Shown here piece after piece: positions 24,849 through 36,349 of a stretch of DNA of 64,000 bases. Under the pieces are notes generated by a model, which searched no databases, was not told where the DNA came from, and worked only from the letters and a program-made list of their open reading frames with translations. Both the position numbers and the translations under genes were made by a program. Each line of letters starts with the position of its first letter. Positions within the stretch are counted from its first letter, which is position 1. Origin of the DNA: Acanthamoeba sp. SK_2022b (lineage: Eukaryota; Discosea; Longamoebia; Acanthamoebidae); contig JANDJZ010000061.1 of assembly GCA_027943245.1 (NCBI GenBank), forward strand, positions 62,001 through 126,000, read 5' to 3'.

Positions 24849-26330
24849 TTAGGCCGTAGTCGTCTCGCTCTTGTACACCTTCTCCATGAAGTCCTTCAGC
24901 AGTCTGCCGGCCTCCTGGATGTCCTTAAGGCCAATGCCTGAGTAGGCGAACCTGTAGAACACACAGCATGGTGAGATTGGCTGTGCAAGAGGAGAGAGAG
25001 AGAGAGAGAGAGAGAACAAGAAGCAGAGCAGACTCCTACCTGACGTATTTCTGCGTCTCGCCAGGCAGCGAAGCGCCAAAGTGCTCCCTCGTGCAGAACG
25101 CAACGCCAGTAGCGTCCAGAATGGTCCTCCTGAACTCTTCGTAGCTGGTGAGGGCAAGCTTCTCCATGGCCTCGGTCACGTTAACGAAGAGGTAGAACGC
25201 GGCGGGAGGCGAGTGGCACTTGAAGCCGGGCACCTACGTATGGCATAACGTAGCGTGAGATAATAATAAAAAAGGCCAAAGGTGATCGACATGAAGGAGT
25301 ATGAGGGGCGTACCTGACGGATAGCCTCGACCAGCACGTCCCTCCTCTCCTGCAGCTTGCTCACAACCTCGGCGGTGTACTTCTCGCCCTCCTTGGTGAG
25401 GCACTCGATACCGGCCCATTGGATGAAGTGAGTGGTGCAGGACTCGTCGTTGGTGTTGAGCTTGTTGATGAGGTTGATGATCCACTGCGGGCCAACGGCA
25501 GCGCCAAGACGCCAGCCAGTCATGGCCCACGACTTGGAGTACGTGTAAAGGATGACCGTGCGCTCGAGCATGCCGGGAAGCGAGACGATGCTCTTGCCCT
25601 TGGCGTTGTCGTAGAGGATGTTGAAATAGGCCTCGTCTGACAAGACCAAAAGGTCGTGCTCGATCGCAATCTTGGCGATTTCGGCCATCTCCTCATCAGA
25701 GCTGGCAATTCCTGATGATGAAAATGAAACGGTCGAGAGCGATTAATCTCCATCACCATCATCTCCCATGCTACCGAGAGAGAGCATACCCATAGGGTTC
25801 TGGTAGTTGTTGTAGACGAGGATCTTGGTCTTGGAGGAAATCTGCCTTCGCAGACCCTCCAGGTCAAGGGCAAAGCCATCCTCCTTCTCGATGTACGTGT
25901 AGGGCTTGAGGACGCCGCCAAGGTACTGAATCTGCGACTCGTAGATAGGGTAGCCAGGGCTCGGGTAGAGAACCTCGTCGCCCTCCTCCATAACTGAGGC
26001 GAAAAGCTTGGTGATGACCGGCTTGCCGCCGCTCTGAACCGAGATGTTCTCGGGCCCAAAGGTCACGCCTCTCTGCTCTCCCAGCACCTCAGCCAGGCGC
26101 TTGCGAAGGGGCAGAATGCCTGCACCAGCACAGTAGCCCGTCTTACCGTCGGCGATGGCCTTGTTCATCGCCTGCACGACGAAATCGGGCGAGGCAAAAT
26201 CGAGGTCGCCGATGTGGAACGGGTACACCTTCTTGCCAGTCTCGGCCACCTTGGCGGCCTCGAGAGAAACAGCAAAGGCAGTCTCGGTGCCCAGCTTGCT
26301 CATGCGCGATGCGACCCTGTGCGTTTGCAT
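24849..26330 (-). CDS. Class I/II PLP-dependent aminotransferase
   Basis: Reads from ATG at 26330 (MQTHRVASRMSKLGTETAF) to a stop at 24849 in at least four exons (about 26330-25800, 25710-25315, 25232-25040, 24953-24849). An in-frame Met also occurs at 26303, and a 5' exon upstream of 26340 is possible because a splice acceptor precedes the first ATG. Recognisable blocks: FHIGDLDFASPDFV, TGYCAGAGILPLRKRLAEVL, SVQSGGKPVITKL, SPGYPIYESQI, LVYNNYQNPMGM (the Asn loop), LVLSDEAYF (the PLP-ring Asp and Tyr), and YSKSWAMTGWRLG with the Schiff-base Lys. The C-terminal part RFAYSGIGLKDIQEAGRLL carries the substrate-carboxylate Arg. This is a complete fold-type I enzyme, about 400 residues, aspartate aminotransferase-like. 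The substrate cannot be fixed from sequence alone. Confidence 0.88.
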
Positions 26331-26748
26331 CTCTGAGGAAGGCAAAAATGAACAGATTAATCTCTCCCCAAAAGGAATGGGAATCTCAAATTGCCCTCGT
26401 TGATGCAAGAAAGAGCCCCGGTGTTTGGGTGTGGTCGTACTGTTGTTGCTGTTGGTGGTGATAAGTGAGGATAAAGTGAAAGAGGCCGGTAGAACTGTGC
26501 AACAGGAGCCAAAAGACCAAACACACCAGCGAGAAGACGCTCTGACTACGGGGGTAACCGTAAGTGCTCACGGGGAAAAGCGGCGTGTATGTCGACGCAC
26601 ATTCCACAAATACCACAGAAGAAAGTGGGAACGTGATCCCGCCTTATCGCTGCTCTCGCCGCGAAGAAAGCTCTGGCGAGGAGCGTGCGGCGCCTGACGT
26701 AGACAAGCTCTGCCGCCAGAGGAGCTGCGACGAAGCAAAGGCAAGCGA

Positions 26749-28475
26749 CTAGGATTGAGGCCGGTAGCGGTAGGGTCCAGGACCGAGCAGCGACCGGGTC
26801 GTGTGCCATTCACGAGCGGCGAGGGCGGCAACCAGGGGTTGCAGGAGGAGCGCTTGCTCGCTGTGCACGGCGGAGGCCAGGCGGCGGAAGGTGAGCGGTT
26901 GAGCTCCGGACAAACGCCCCTGCTCTCGCATCACGTTCACGGTGCGGCATGCGAGGAGGGCCGCGGCGTATGCCTCGATCACTACGCTGTGATCGGCGTC
27001 CTGTCGCAGCAGCACTTCGATAGCCAGGCGGCCTGCAATGCTGCACTCCTCGTCGCCGTAAGCGTGCACGTCGGAGCTGTCGAGGAGGGGCGAAGGGAGG
27101 AGAAGCGCCGCGCCGTCGGGAAGGCGAAGGCAGGCGAGGTAGGGGCAGCGAGCGGTAAGGCGAGGAAGAGCGCAGGCGGGCGACGATGGCAGGCGAAGCC
27201 GAGGGAACAGGGCCGCGAGCGAGGCCCCAAGCCTGATCGGATGGCCCGAGTCCATGAAGGCGAACCAGAGCGGCCACTCGCGAGCGCTGGTCTGGGCCGG
27301 GGACAGCACTTCCCGGCCCGGAGAGTCGAGGTAGTGGCTCACGACGATGTTGAGCCGCTGACGGTTGAGCGTGTCCATGACGAGCCCGCGCACTGCCCGA
27401 TAGTTGGCGAAGAGGTGGGCCGCGGTGAAGACGGCAAACAAGAGCCAGATCATGGCGTAGTGGTCGTCCACGAGCGGTGTGATAATGAGGCCAAGGATGA
27501 GCCCCACCAGGGTCACTGCTGTCTCTTGACTGCCGTCCTTGGCAGCGACGTCTACGATCACGCAGCACTTTGGAGTCCAGGACTTGCGTTGCGGCAGAGC
27601 GAGGATTGGGGACCAGTACCTGCCATGTTGTCGGCGCGTGCTTGGTGCACGGTGATGGCTGCCCTCGTGGCACCGCCGGCCACGCCCACGATGGCCTTGC
27701 AGAAGCTCCTAGACGACCATTGTGACCCAGAGACGTTAGCACTGGGCTTATTCGTGCAGAGGCGAGCACGTACCCTGCACAGGCGAGAGCGAAGAAGTAG
27801 GACGGGAAGAGAGGCGAGAGCAGTTCAAGCGTCATCCCAATGTCTGTTATTGAATGAAAGCATTCGCCGGTTCAGTACGTACTGTTACTATTGAGCATGC
27901 GCACACACACATACCGTTCAGGATGTCGGCCATGAGGCGCCATGTCTTGGCGTTGTTGTCGAGCTCGCTTCCCTATGAGGCGCAGGGCATTAGGGGATCA
28001 TGCGCAGAAGAGAGGGTGAGTAGACCGTGTACTTGCAACCAGGCGAAGGCGATGCGACCGACCATGCCAGCGCCGTCTCGCAGCGCCCACTGCACTGCAG
28101 CCGCCCCAGGCGTAGCACCAACCTCCCCCACGCCCACGCCTGAAAGCTCCTGCTCAGCAAGGCCAGTTGCGGTGGGCAGTTTTGGGGGGGGGGGGTGCCT
28201 TGAAGGAGAGCACGAGTGCAAAGGAGCCCTGTGATGGAACTACACAGCGCCTGAACCGTGTCCCACGTCTGGTAGACAGCGTAGTCTTCTGACACGCTCT
28301 CGGGATAACCCTCTGGGAGCAGCACACTTTGCCACAAGTCCCAACCCCTGCTTTTCCTCCTCTTGCCTCCTGACTCGCCCTCTTTCCGCGCTGTTGGAGA
28401 TGACTGGACAACCTCCCCGTACCGGCCCACCAGCTCCCCATCCCGCCACTCCTCCACCAGAGCCTCCTCCGACAT
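26749..28475 (-). CDS. RUS (DUF647) family protein
   Basis: ATG at 28475 (MSEEALVEEWRDGELVGRYG), stop at 26749. Exon blocks: LPEGYPESVSEDYAVYQTWD with ALCSSITGLL; TPGAAAVQWALRDGAGMVGR; the GSELDNNAKTWRLMADILN block; MTLELLSPLFPSYFFALACA; the block around 27.6 kb with ATRAAI and ADNMADVAAKDGSQETAVTL; and VGLILGLIITPLVDDHYAMI followed by NYRAVRGLVMDTLNRQR. These are the signature segments of the ROOT UV-B SENSITIVE/DUF647 domain: YP-SV--DY near the start, ALRDG-G--GRI, K-WRL-AD-LND, LELL-PLFP, and NYRAVR with LN-QR. Plant RUS proteins act in UV-B and vitamin B6-linked pathways; animal homologues are poorly known. The C-terminal half beyond the core is Ala/Leu-rich, as in other family members. 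Several membrane-like stretches are present. A C-run (28184-28195 on plus) lies in its first intron. Confidence 0.85.
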
Positions 28476-28523
28476 AACCACTTTTACGTTTATTTATCTG
28501 CACAGCTCTCACCCAACAGACCC

Positions 28524-29428
28524 CTAGTTGCTGTCGACCTCTTGGTTTACTCTCGCGACAAGGGCTTGGTCGCTGTCCATGCGTGCTACCCAGACTGCCG
28601 CCGGCTCTCCCTCCACGAGTCCGTGAAGGGAGTGCACGACGCCCAGCACTTCCTTGACGGTTCCTCTCATGTCCTTGGCGATGCAGGGCGAGGTCGTGCG
28701 TCGACGGCCAACTGGCTGCTCCTTGCCTTCCATGAATCGCTGGTGTCGGCTGATCTCCCGCTCTCGCAAAAGCTTGGCAATCCCCAGCACCTGAGGATCG
28801 CGATTTAGGAGTGCGTCCGTTCGCCAACAGTCCCTGGATAATCAGTTATTGGTGGTACCTCGGCAAAGAGGATGGTGCCTCCTCCGCTGGGACAGCCGAC
28901 TTCACGCTTTGAGCCGTTTGGCAGAGGCTCGGCGTGCGGAGCGCCGTGTTGTCCGGCATGCCATTTCCCCTGGGTGCTGTTATGGAATGCTCGGCGAACG
29001 AGCAGCGACGTCGAAGGTACGAGCACCACCTCCCCGAGCTGCCAACGCCTCCCATCCACGGCGTGGAGGTGCAGCTCGACGTCTATTTTGTAAAGCCTCC
29101 AGTCCTGGGTCGCCTTCTCGATGGAGTCGGCCAGCGTCTTGGGGGACTGGGGTGCGATTCTGTGTCAGTGCCTGTGCTCCCAGATGTCATATACGGCAGG
29201 CAAAGGCACGCGCATACCAGACCCAACGGGCCAACCTTGGGGGCAAGAGTCGCTGGGTGGGCGTACCCTCCACAAGTCCTCACTCGCACTGCGCCACGCA
29301 CACGACCACAATAAAATCGCTGGTCCGGTGGAGTGGAGGGGGCAGGGTGCACTCACGTATCATGGACCTTTCCATCGCGCGACTCGCACTTCACTTTTAA
29401 TGCTTTAACCCGCCTGGTTCCTTCCTTA
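28524..29428 (-). CDS. Spliced gene of unknown function, start not resolved
   Basis: Three exons join well: 29428 to about 29357 (KEGTRRVKALKVKC, donor GTGAGT), about 29164-28868 (TIAPQSPKTLADSIEKATQD and WRLYKIDVELHLHAVDG, donor GTACCA) and about 28797-28524 (VLGIAKLLREREISRHQRF ... QALVARVNQEVDSN, stop). No in-frame ATG lies at the 5' end of the first readable exon, so a further upstream exon is needed. That exon would have to fit in the short space before the glycoprotein gene or overlap its 3' end. Composition is protein-like but no domain was recognised. Confidence 0.45.
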
Positions 29429-29490
29429 CTGGTCACGTGGGTTCAGTAAATGGAGGGTGAGAATTGAGGAGGAAAAATACGAGCACACCG

Positions 29491-30863
29491 TCACAAGTCC
29501 TCGCCAGAGAAGTTGACGAGAGAGGGCGACTTGGCTCTGAGACCGTGGCGGGCTTTGGCGCGATAGGCGAGCACCACCCCGCCTACCACAACTGCGACTA
29601 CGACGGCCACTGCGACGGGCACCACGACCGATACGGCCACGATGAGAGCCGTGTTGTCGCTTCCTTCGCTACTGTCCTCGCTTCCCTCGAACAACACTCC
29701 GAAGTCTGCACAAAAGCCATCTCGTGATGTTCGTGCTCTGGACTGCGAGTCGAGAGAGCAGAGCGGTACCGGGATCGTAGACGAGCGTGGAGTTGAAGCG
29801 GCCAAACGACAGCACTAGATCGGACGTGGTGGCGTTCAAAGCAAACTCCACCTTGCTCCTGTTCCCAGCAACCAACAATGAGGAGGAGTTGGTAATGACC
29901 AGCGTGCCGTCGATTTGGACGGCGTCGATCAACCGAACGCGCCTCACTAGTCGGCGACCGTTCAAGAGTGGTGCCAGGAAAGACGGCTGCGCTTGTCCTT
30001 TGAGGGTGAAGGTGCGTAGGAGGCCATCGCTCTCGTTGCTGAAGAGTTCACTGCCGTTGAATAGGGGCAGTATGCGTAGTCGCATCTCGAGACGGTCCTC
30101 GGCGTGCTCGGAGGCGGTGAGCCAGGGCCAGTTGGTGATGCTCATCGTCATCTTTGAGAAGACCGTGTCAACGTTGAATGAGAGAAGGCGGTCCAGCGTC
30201 ACATTGGTAGTGCGATCGAAGATGTAGAGGTGCAGCCGAAGTTCGGCAGGTTCCGCCGGCAGCACAGTTCCATCGGGGAAGGCCAGCTGGCAGGTATAGA
30301 CGAACGCCTGGCTGGCGTTGAGCGCGTTGCTGCTCTCCCTGCTCCAGTTGCCTGCGGTAACGCTCTTGTGTGTTAACACACACAACACACAAGAGACGAG
30401 GAACAGGATTACCGTGGTCAACGGAGGCGGGCAGAGTGATTGACCCATCCAAACCAACTTCAGCCACCTCCACAAGCCGCATACCTAACACAGGCAGCGG
30501 CAGCACGGTCCCATTGTCGGCTGCACAGGCCAGGAAAAGGTGTGAGACATGAGCGCTGCTGCGGGGGAATAGGAGGAACAGGCACCTTTGGGCATAGCGT
30601 CGACCTGTGGTGCGGAGAGGTTGAACCGCAGCACTGGGGCCAGTCGTGCTGCAGTTGTCACCGAGGAAAAGAGAAACTGCGGGCTGGCGGAGGCCTCCGT
30701 CAAGCAGGCACCTGCCACAACGCACCGCCACTGTGAGTGTGCCCATTGCACTGGGGATCTTGGGGCCAGCACTCGTACCCAAGTCTACCAGGTAGCAGAA
30801 TACTATAACGATAAGAATCAGCTTCGGCCCAAGACAGTGCCAAGCAGCCCTTGTCTTCCCCAT
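29491..30863 (-). CDS. Type I membrane surface glycoprotein, tandem paralogue A
   Basis: ATG at 30863 (MGKTRAAWHCLGPKLILIVI) starts a signal peptide. The ectodomain contains VLRFNLSAPQVDAMPKG, DNGTVLPLPVLGMRLVEV, ALNASQAFVYTCQLAFPDGT, LHLYIFDRTTNVTLDRLLSF and SLLVAGNRSKVEFALNATTS followed by FGRFNSTLVYDPGT, and it holds at least eight N-glycosylation sequons. A Ser/Gly/Asp-rich stalk (EGSEDSSEGSDN) leads to a single TM (ALIVAVSVVVPVAVAVVVAV) and a short tail ending SLVNFSGEDL at stop 29491. It lies head-to-tail with paralogue B, shares its exon pattern and is clearly a tandem duplicate. I do not recognise the ectodomain fold; surface exposure is inferred from the signal peptide, sequons and TM. 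Confidence 0.75.
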
Positions 30864-30949
30864 CTCACTGTTGTTGTATTTGTCTGGCCGCAGGCACAGC
30901 ACCTTAAAAGGTTTATCTAATACACTGTCGACACATGCAATCACCGCCT

Positions 30950-32369
30950 TCAGAGATCCGCCGAGGAGAAGTTAACATTGTCGGCCGACGTGATGGCTGC
31001 CTCGGCAAAGTGCCTCCGCGCTCGGTAGGTGACCACGAGAACACCCACGCCCACTGCCAGCACGAGTAACACGGCGACGGGCACAACGACCGACACGGCC
31101 ACGATAAGGGCCGTGTTGTCGCTCCCCCCTCCAACACCTCCTCCGCCGTTCTCCTTTCCCTCGAGCAATACTCCGATGTCTGTTGTTTGGTGCCACGTCG
31201 TGAGCCAAACATCACGCCCACCGAAAACGAGATCTCGCCACAGAGAGCGGGCTGAGCGGTACCGGGATCGTAGACGAGGGTGGAATTGAAGCGGCCAAAC
31301 GATAGCACCAGAGATGATGTCGTGGCGTCGAGCGAGTACATCACCTTGCTCATCTCGGCGCCTACCAACGCGGTGGTGTTGGTCACCACCAAATCGCCGT
31401 CGAGGTCGACCGCGTCCACCAGACGGATCCGTCGCACCAGCTGGCGGCCATTGAGAAGCTTCGCGAGGAAGGGTGGCAGGTACTGGCCGGTCAGAGTGAA
31501 GGTCTGGACGAGGCCGTTGCTCTCGTTGCTGTACTGCAGGCTGCCGTTGAACGGCGGGCTGATGCGCACTCGAAGCTCGAGACGATCGGCGGCGTTGGCT
31601 TCGGTCGAGAGCCAGGGCCAGTTGGCGATGCTCACCGTGAACTTGGAGTAGGCCGGCGTGACGTTGTACGACAGCAGGCGGTCCAGGTTCAGATTAGTGG
31701 ACCGGTTGAAGATGTAGAGCTGCAGCCGTAGCACCGCCGGCTCTGTACGCAGCGCAGTCCCGTTGGGGAAGGCAAGGTGACAGGCGTAGACAAAGGACTC
31801 GCTGGCATTGAGCGAGTTGCTGCTCAGCTTTGTCCAGGTCCCTGTGATCACGCGTACACGCATGTTACCACCAAGTGGTCGTGGCGAAGAGGAAGGTGAG
31901 AGAGCAACTCGAACCGTTGACGAAAGCGGCAGGGAGGACCACCGCTCCGCTGGCGTTGAGCTGTGCCACGCGCACGAGCCGCACGCCCAGCAAAGGCACG
32001 GGCAGCACCGTGCCATTGTCGGCTGTGCGCTTTTGCAGTGAGCAGGGGGCAACAAGCATAAGCGTGTTCACGGAGTTAAGGGACTACACCAGAGGTATAC
32101 GACGCGCACCTTTTGGGAGGACATCCACTTGCGGCGCTGATAGATTGAAGCGAAGGACAGGCGCCAGCCGCACGTTTGCGCTCACGTTCGAAAAAAGGAA
32201 AAGAGGAGTAGGTGAAGGGCTAGGCGAGGGGCTGGGGGTGGCGCACAACCCTGATGTTATAGGCTGGGGTTAGCGTTCCGATGGGAGGTGTGCAAGTGTG
32301 GTTTGTTCAGGTACCTAGCTGAAGAACTACAGCCATCAGTGCGCCCTGGAGGAGAAGGCGGCCCACCAT
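30950..32369 (-). CDS. Type I membrane surface glycoprotein, tandem paralogue B
   Basis: ATG at 32369 (MVGRLLLQGALMAVVLQLG) opens a signal peptide; stop at 30950. The next exon is Pro/Ser-rich (SPSPSP) and leads into LFSNVSANVRLAPVLRFNLS. Then come VLPVPLLGVRLVRVAQLNAS, SLNASESFVYACHLAFPNGT, LQLYIFNRSTNLNLDRLLSY, NGRQLVRRIRLVDAVDLDGD and FGRFNSTLVYDPGTA. A Gly-rich stalk, one TM (ALIVAVSVVVPVAVLLVLAV) and a tail ending DNVNFSSADL follow. Aligned by eye with paralogue A, the ectodomains share the same blocks in the same order. The tails keep the pattern VNFS-x-x-DL while the sequence between TM and tail has changed, which suggests selection on the C-terminal motif. Confidence 0.75.
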
Positions 32370-32609
32370 CTTCAGTGCCGGGGCGGGATGAGTAACGCGT
32401 ATGAGCCCGTTGTGTTGTTCTCATTAATTTACCTCTGTATTGGCCATAAAAAGGTACCGGGTAGAGATGTCCGGTTGCCATTCGTCGTTCACATCCTAGC
32501 AACCTATCTCCATTCCCGTCTTAATGAAGGCGCTGACGTGCCTTGAGAACGCCCTGTAATTGCTAATTTGTAAGTTTATGACTCTCCAAGAGAGTCTCCA
32601 CCAAACTAA
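32370..32609. promoter_or_regulatory. Divergent promoter between glycoprotein B and F-box RasGEF
   Basis: 240 bases between head-to-head start codons; AT-richer than the flanking exons. No clear TATA element was identified. Confidence 0.5.
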
Positions 32610-34486
32610 ATGCACAACGCAGGAGGGAAAATAAAATCATCGAATGGAAGTGGAAAAGGGAGGAAGTGCAAGGAGCTCAGCCGCGAGGTTTCGGTGAGGG
32701 ACGACCTGCGTGCCTCCCCCATTCAACTTCTTTCGGACGAGATATTGTGCGCCATCTTCAGTAACCTGGACGACGGCATCGATCTATGTGCCGTCGGGCA
32801 GGTCAATCGCGCCTGGCACCTCCTCGCCCACGACGACACGTACCTCTCCCCACCATTTTTAAATATATATATTTAGTTTTGCGTGAAATAATAGTCTCAA
32901 AATAATAATAATAATAAATCTAAATAGGTTATGGAAGGGTCTTGCGGTCAAGCGTGGGTGGACGCTGCCGGCGGAGCTGCCCGGCGAGGTGCGTGAGGCC
33001 GTCTGCGGCGAGGGCGTGCCCGCGCACAATGGGCGGACGGGCTCGTCCAAGCGCGGCAAGGAGCCGGCGCGGCACCGGGCCAGGCCCAGCATGAGCAGGG
33101 CCAAGGCCAGGCATGCGGGCGACGACTCCTACCTCACCAAGGGCCGAGCCGTGGACGACTACGACGATTGCGACCGCGCTGGCGACGGGCACCACCACCA
33201 CGAAGCTGGCCACCGCGGGCGGTGGAAGGAGTGGTACGTGCAGACCCTGCACAAGCGCGTGAAGCGGAGCATGCGCGAGTGCGAGGGCGACGAGGAGGAG
33301 GCCCGGTGGCGCCACATCACCAACGACGACGACGACGAAGGCGGCGACGGTCAGGGCCTTCACGACTCGGACGACGAGAGCGACGACAACGACGACGACG
33401 ACGAAGGAGGCGACGAGAGGGGCAAGCGGGGCGAGGGCGAGGGCAAGGGCAAGAAGCAGCCTGCGGGGAGGGGAGGGCGGGAGGAGGAGGATCAGATCTG
33501 GTCGTCGGCTCGGCCCCAGGCGACGGTCAGCAGCCGGGAGGACTTCCTGCAGCTGGTCAAGGAGAAGGCCGTGCGGAGCCTCACCAAGGTCGAGATCCGC
33601 GAGCAGGAGGTCGTGCTGGCCCAATTCGCCTGGGTAAGCCCAGCCCCGACGCACGCGAGCCTATTTCTTTTGATGATCAACGACAACGCGACGGCCACGC
33701 ATATATGTGGCTGATGAGGGTGGTGGTGGTGGGGTTGATATCTGGATCCCCCGAACACAACAGGACACGCCGATCCAGCAGTTCGGGGCGAGCAGGGACG
33801 ACCTGTACATCGTAGGCGGGACGCCGTGGGGTCTCGTCAACTACATGCTCACCGAGCTCTCGTCGCTGGGTAACCGCCACTCCCCTCCTCCTCTCCCTCC
33901 ACACGCACCTGCGCGTGTGACCACACATTGGCGTTTGGGGCGGATGAGTGAGAGAGGCTTGGCGGCGGCAACGTGTGACGTTTCGCGCTCTCGTGTTTGG
34001 CAGACGACCCGATGGTGTCGCAGTTCCTCCTCACGCATCAGTCGTTCATGTCGAGCGTCGAGGTGCTCCGAATGCTCGAGGAATAGTACGCAATACTCTC
34101 CCTTGGCCGTTTATTAAAAAAAACATTTTTTTTAATATTCTTGGCTTTCGATAAATAAATAATAATTAATATTTCTGTATTAGTATATTTAATCTTTTTT
34201 TCCTCATTAAAAGTGGAACACTATTCTAATACTCTGACTCGATGCTGGCGTGTGCAGTCTGTGTATCATGCCGAGGGGCTACTCGCGCGACTACCAGCTC
34301 CTGTGGCGCAAGCACAAGCTCGCGCCCGTGCAGAACATGTATACCGGCCCTGCACTCCCCTACCCCCACCACCACTCGTTCAATCTCATCTCCTTGTGTG
34401 ATGTGTGATGTGTGTGTATGTCACAGGGTTGTCCACGTCGTCAAATGTTGGATCAAAGAGCAGCCCGGCCACTTCAGGTGCCTCAC

Positions 34487-34558
<72 letters not shown>

Positions 34559-35595
34559 TCGTGCGATCTTGCGTGCTCACTTGCGCACATGCACCTCGGC
34601 TTCAGAAACGATCCGGCGCTGGCAGCGCAGATGCAGGCGTTCCTGGAGTCACATCTGACCTTCCACCCGCTGGAGAAGGCCTTCCACCAGCTCCTGCAAC
34701 TGTACTCGGCGGCGCTCAAGCCGACCGACCCGGTCCGCCGCATCGTCATCACGCCCCGCATTCATGGCTCGTCCACCGTCACTCCCGACCGGTCCAGGGC
34801 TAGCCACGCATCGAGCGGCGCCGCCGCCGCCTCGTCGTCGTCATCTTCATCTTCATCGTCGTCATCGTCATCGTCAAACACAGGCAAGGAGGCCGAAGCC
34901 GAGAACAGCGGCGACGGCGGTGGAGAGACCAACTGGCGAGTGATCGACTTGTCCAAGACTAGGCACGTGTGCCCCCCCCCCCCGCGGGTCTCTCTCGTGC
35001 GCGTGCGTGCGTGCTAACATTTCCAACTCGCAGTTCGAAGAAGCTCGCTCGACAAATGGCCCTGCTCGCGTGGGAGCTGTTCGCGCAGCTGCCGCACGAC
35101 GAGCTGCTCAACATGCGGTACCTCACCTCATTCTTCCCTCCCTCCCCCCCATCGCCCGTCTCTTCGCTCTTTGCTCGACTGACGGTTGTGGCTGCTGCAT
35201 CGGATCGGGGGGGGGGGGCGTGGGCTGGGCCAGGTGGAAGTATCAGGCGCAGACGTGTCCCAACGTGCGCCAGCTGGTGGACTACTTCAACATGGTGGCG
35301 GGCTACGTGGCCACGACGATCGTCACGGAGCGAATCATGAAGCAGCGCGTCAAGCTGCTGGAGAAGTGGGTCGACGTGGCCAACCACTCCTTCAAGATCC
35401 AGGTACGCATGCCAGACCTCCCGCTCTGTCTCTGGGACAACTTTCCCCCCCATCCTCTCGCGCTAAGCGCTCCCCTGACGCTCACGCTCGGCCCGCTAGG
35501 ACCTCACGTCGACTCTCGCCATCGTCTCCGGACTGGGCTGCGCCGCTGTCCATCGCCTGAAGAAGACGCGACAGGTAACACACAACACACAACAC

Positions 35596-35658
<63 letters not shown>

Positions 35659-36253
35659 CGGGTCCATGACGCGCACGCTCTCTGCCTCTCTGGACTCAGT
35701 ATCTGTCCAAGTCGACGGTCAAGACTCTGGAGGCGTTGACCAAGACCTCGACCAGGCGGCGTCTGCGGGCCCTCGCCGAGACAATGACTCCGCCGGGCGT
35801 GCCCTATCTCGGCATGCACCTCGTCGACCTCAGGTCCGGCCACGCCGCACGCCACACAACAGAATATTATCAGGCGGCTGACACCGTTGCGTGTGCGTGC
35901 GTGCGGGCGTGCGTAGTTTCGTGAGCGATGGCTACACGCCGTTCCTCAACCTGGACTGGGGCGACAAGATCTGCGTCCACTGGTACTACCACTGCATGAA
36001 CGCGCTGGTCATCAAGGAGGTGCGTGGCCACCTGGCACAATGTGCCACGCCGCGTGTGCGGAAGGGAACGGTGGCTCACTGCGGGAGGGGGGATGCTGAT
36101 GGGCGACGCAAACAGATGCAGGGGCTCATCAAGAACGGCTTCCACTTCAAGCGCGACCCCGCCCTCATCGACACGCTGTGCTCGCTGCCCTATCTCGGCT
36201 CCGAGGACGCCTACCACACCTCGCTCGCCGTCGACGAAACCGGCGAGCCGTGA
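32610..36253 (+). CDS. F-box and RasGEF (CDC25) domain protein
   Basis: ATG at 32610 (MHNAGGKIKSSNG), stop at 36253. Domain order: an F-box (SPIQLLSDEILCAIFSNLDD and VNRAWHLLAHDDT, continuing into the second exon as LWKGLAVKRGW). Next is a long charged linker rich in Asp, Gly and His (33.0-33.5 kb). RasGEF_N follows (LYIVGGTPWGLVNYMLTELS, DPMVSQFLLTHQSFMSS, GYSRDYQLLWRKHK, VVHVVKCWIKEQPGHFR), then a Ser-rich spacer. The catalytic CDC25 region reads KKLARQMALLAWELFAQLP, LVDYFNMVAGYVATTIVTER, WVDVANHSFKIQ, STLAIVSGLGCAAVHRLKKT, GVPYLGMHLVDLR and FVSDGYTPFLN. The order and content match a full Ras exchange factor. F-box plus RasGEF implies a link to SCF ubiquitin ligase; that is inference from the architecture. 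Introns carry (GT)n and (CAA)n runs. Confidence 0.88.
34489..34557. repeat. (GT)n microsatellite next to a splice donor
   Basis: About 34 GT units starting about 13 bases after the donor CAG|GTGCCT of the exon ending EQPGHFR in the RasGEF gene. Confidence 0.9.
35597..35658. repeat. (CAA)n microsatellite in intron
   Basis: About 20 CAA triplets in the RasGEF intron between the HRLKKTRQ and YLSKSTVKTLEAL exons. Confidence 0.9.
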
Positions 36254-36349
36254 ATCGCGAAGGCCTATTTAATATAAAGTTGTAATCTACATGCGATCGT
36301 CTACTATCGATAGACAAGCGGTCCTCGTCAGCTCTCCGCGGCTAGCCCT

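Noticed and set aside
26755..27894. 379-codon plus-strand frame opposite the RUS gene
   Set aside because: Antisense shadow of a GC-rich exon; no recognisable domain, while the minus-strand reading has clear DUF647 motifs.
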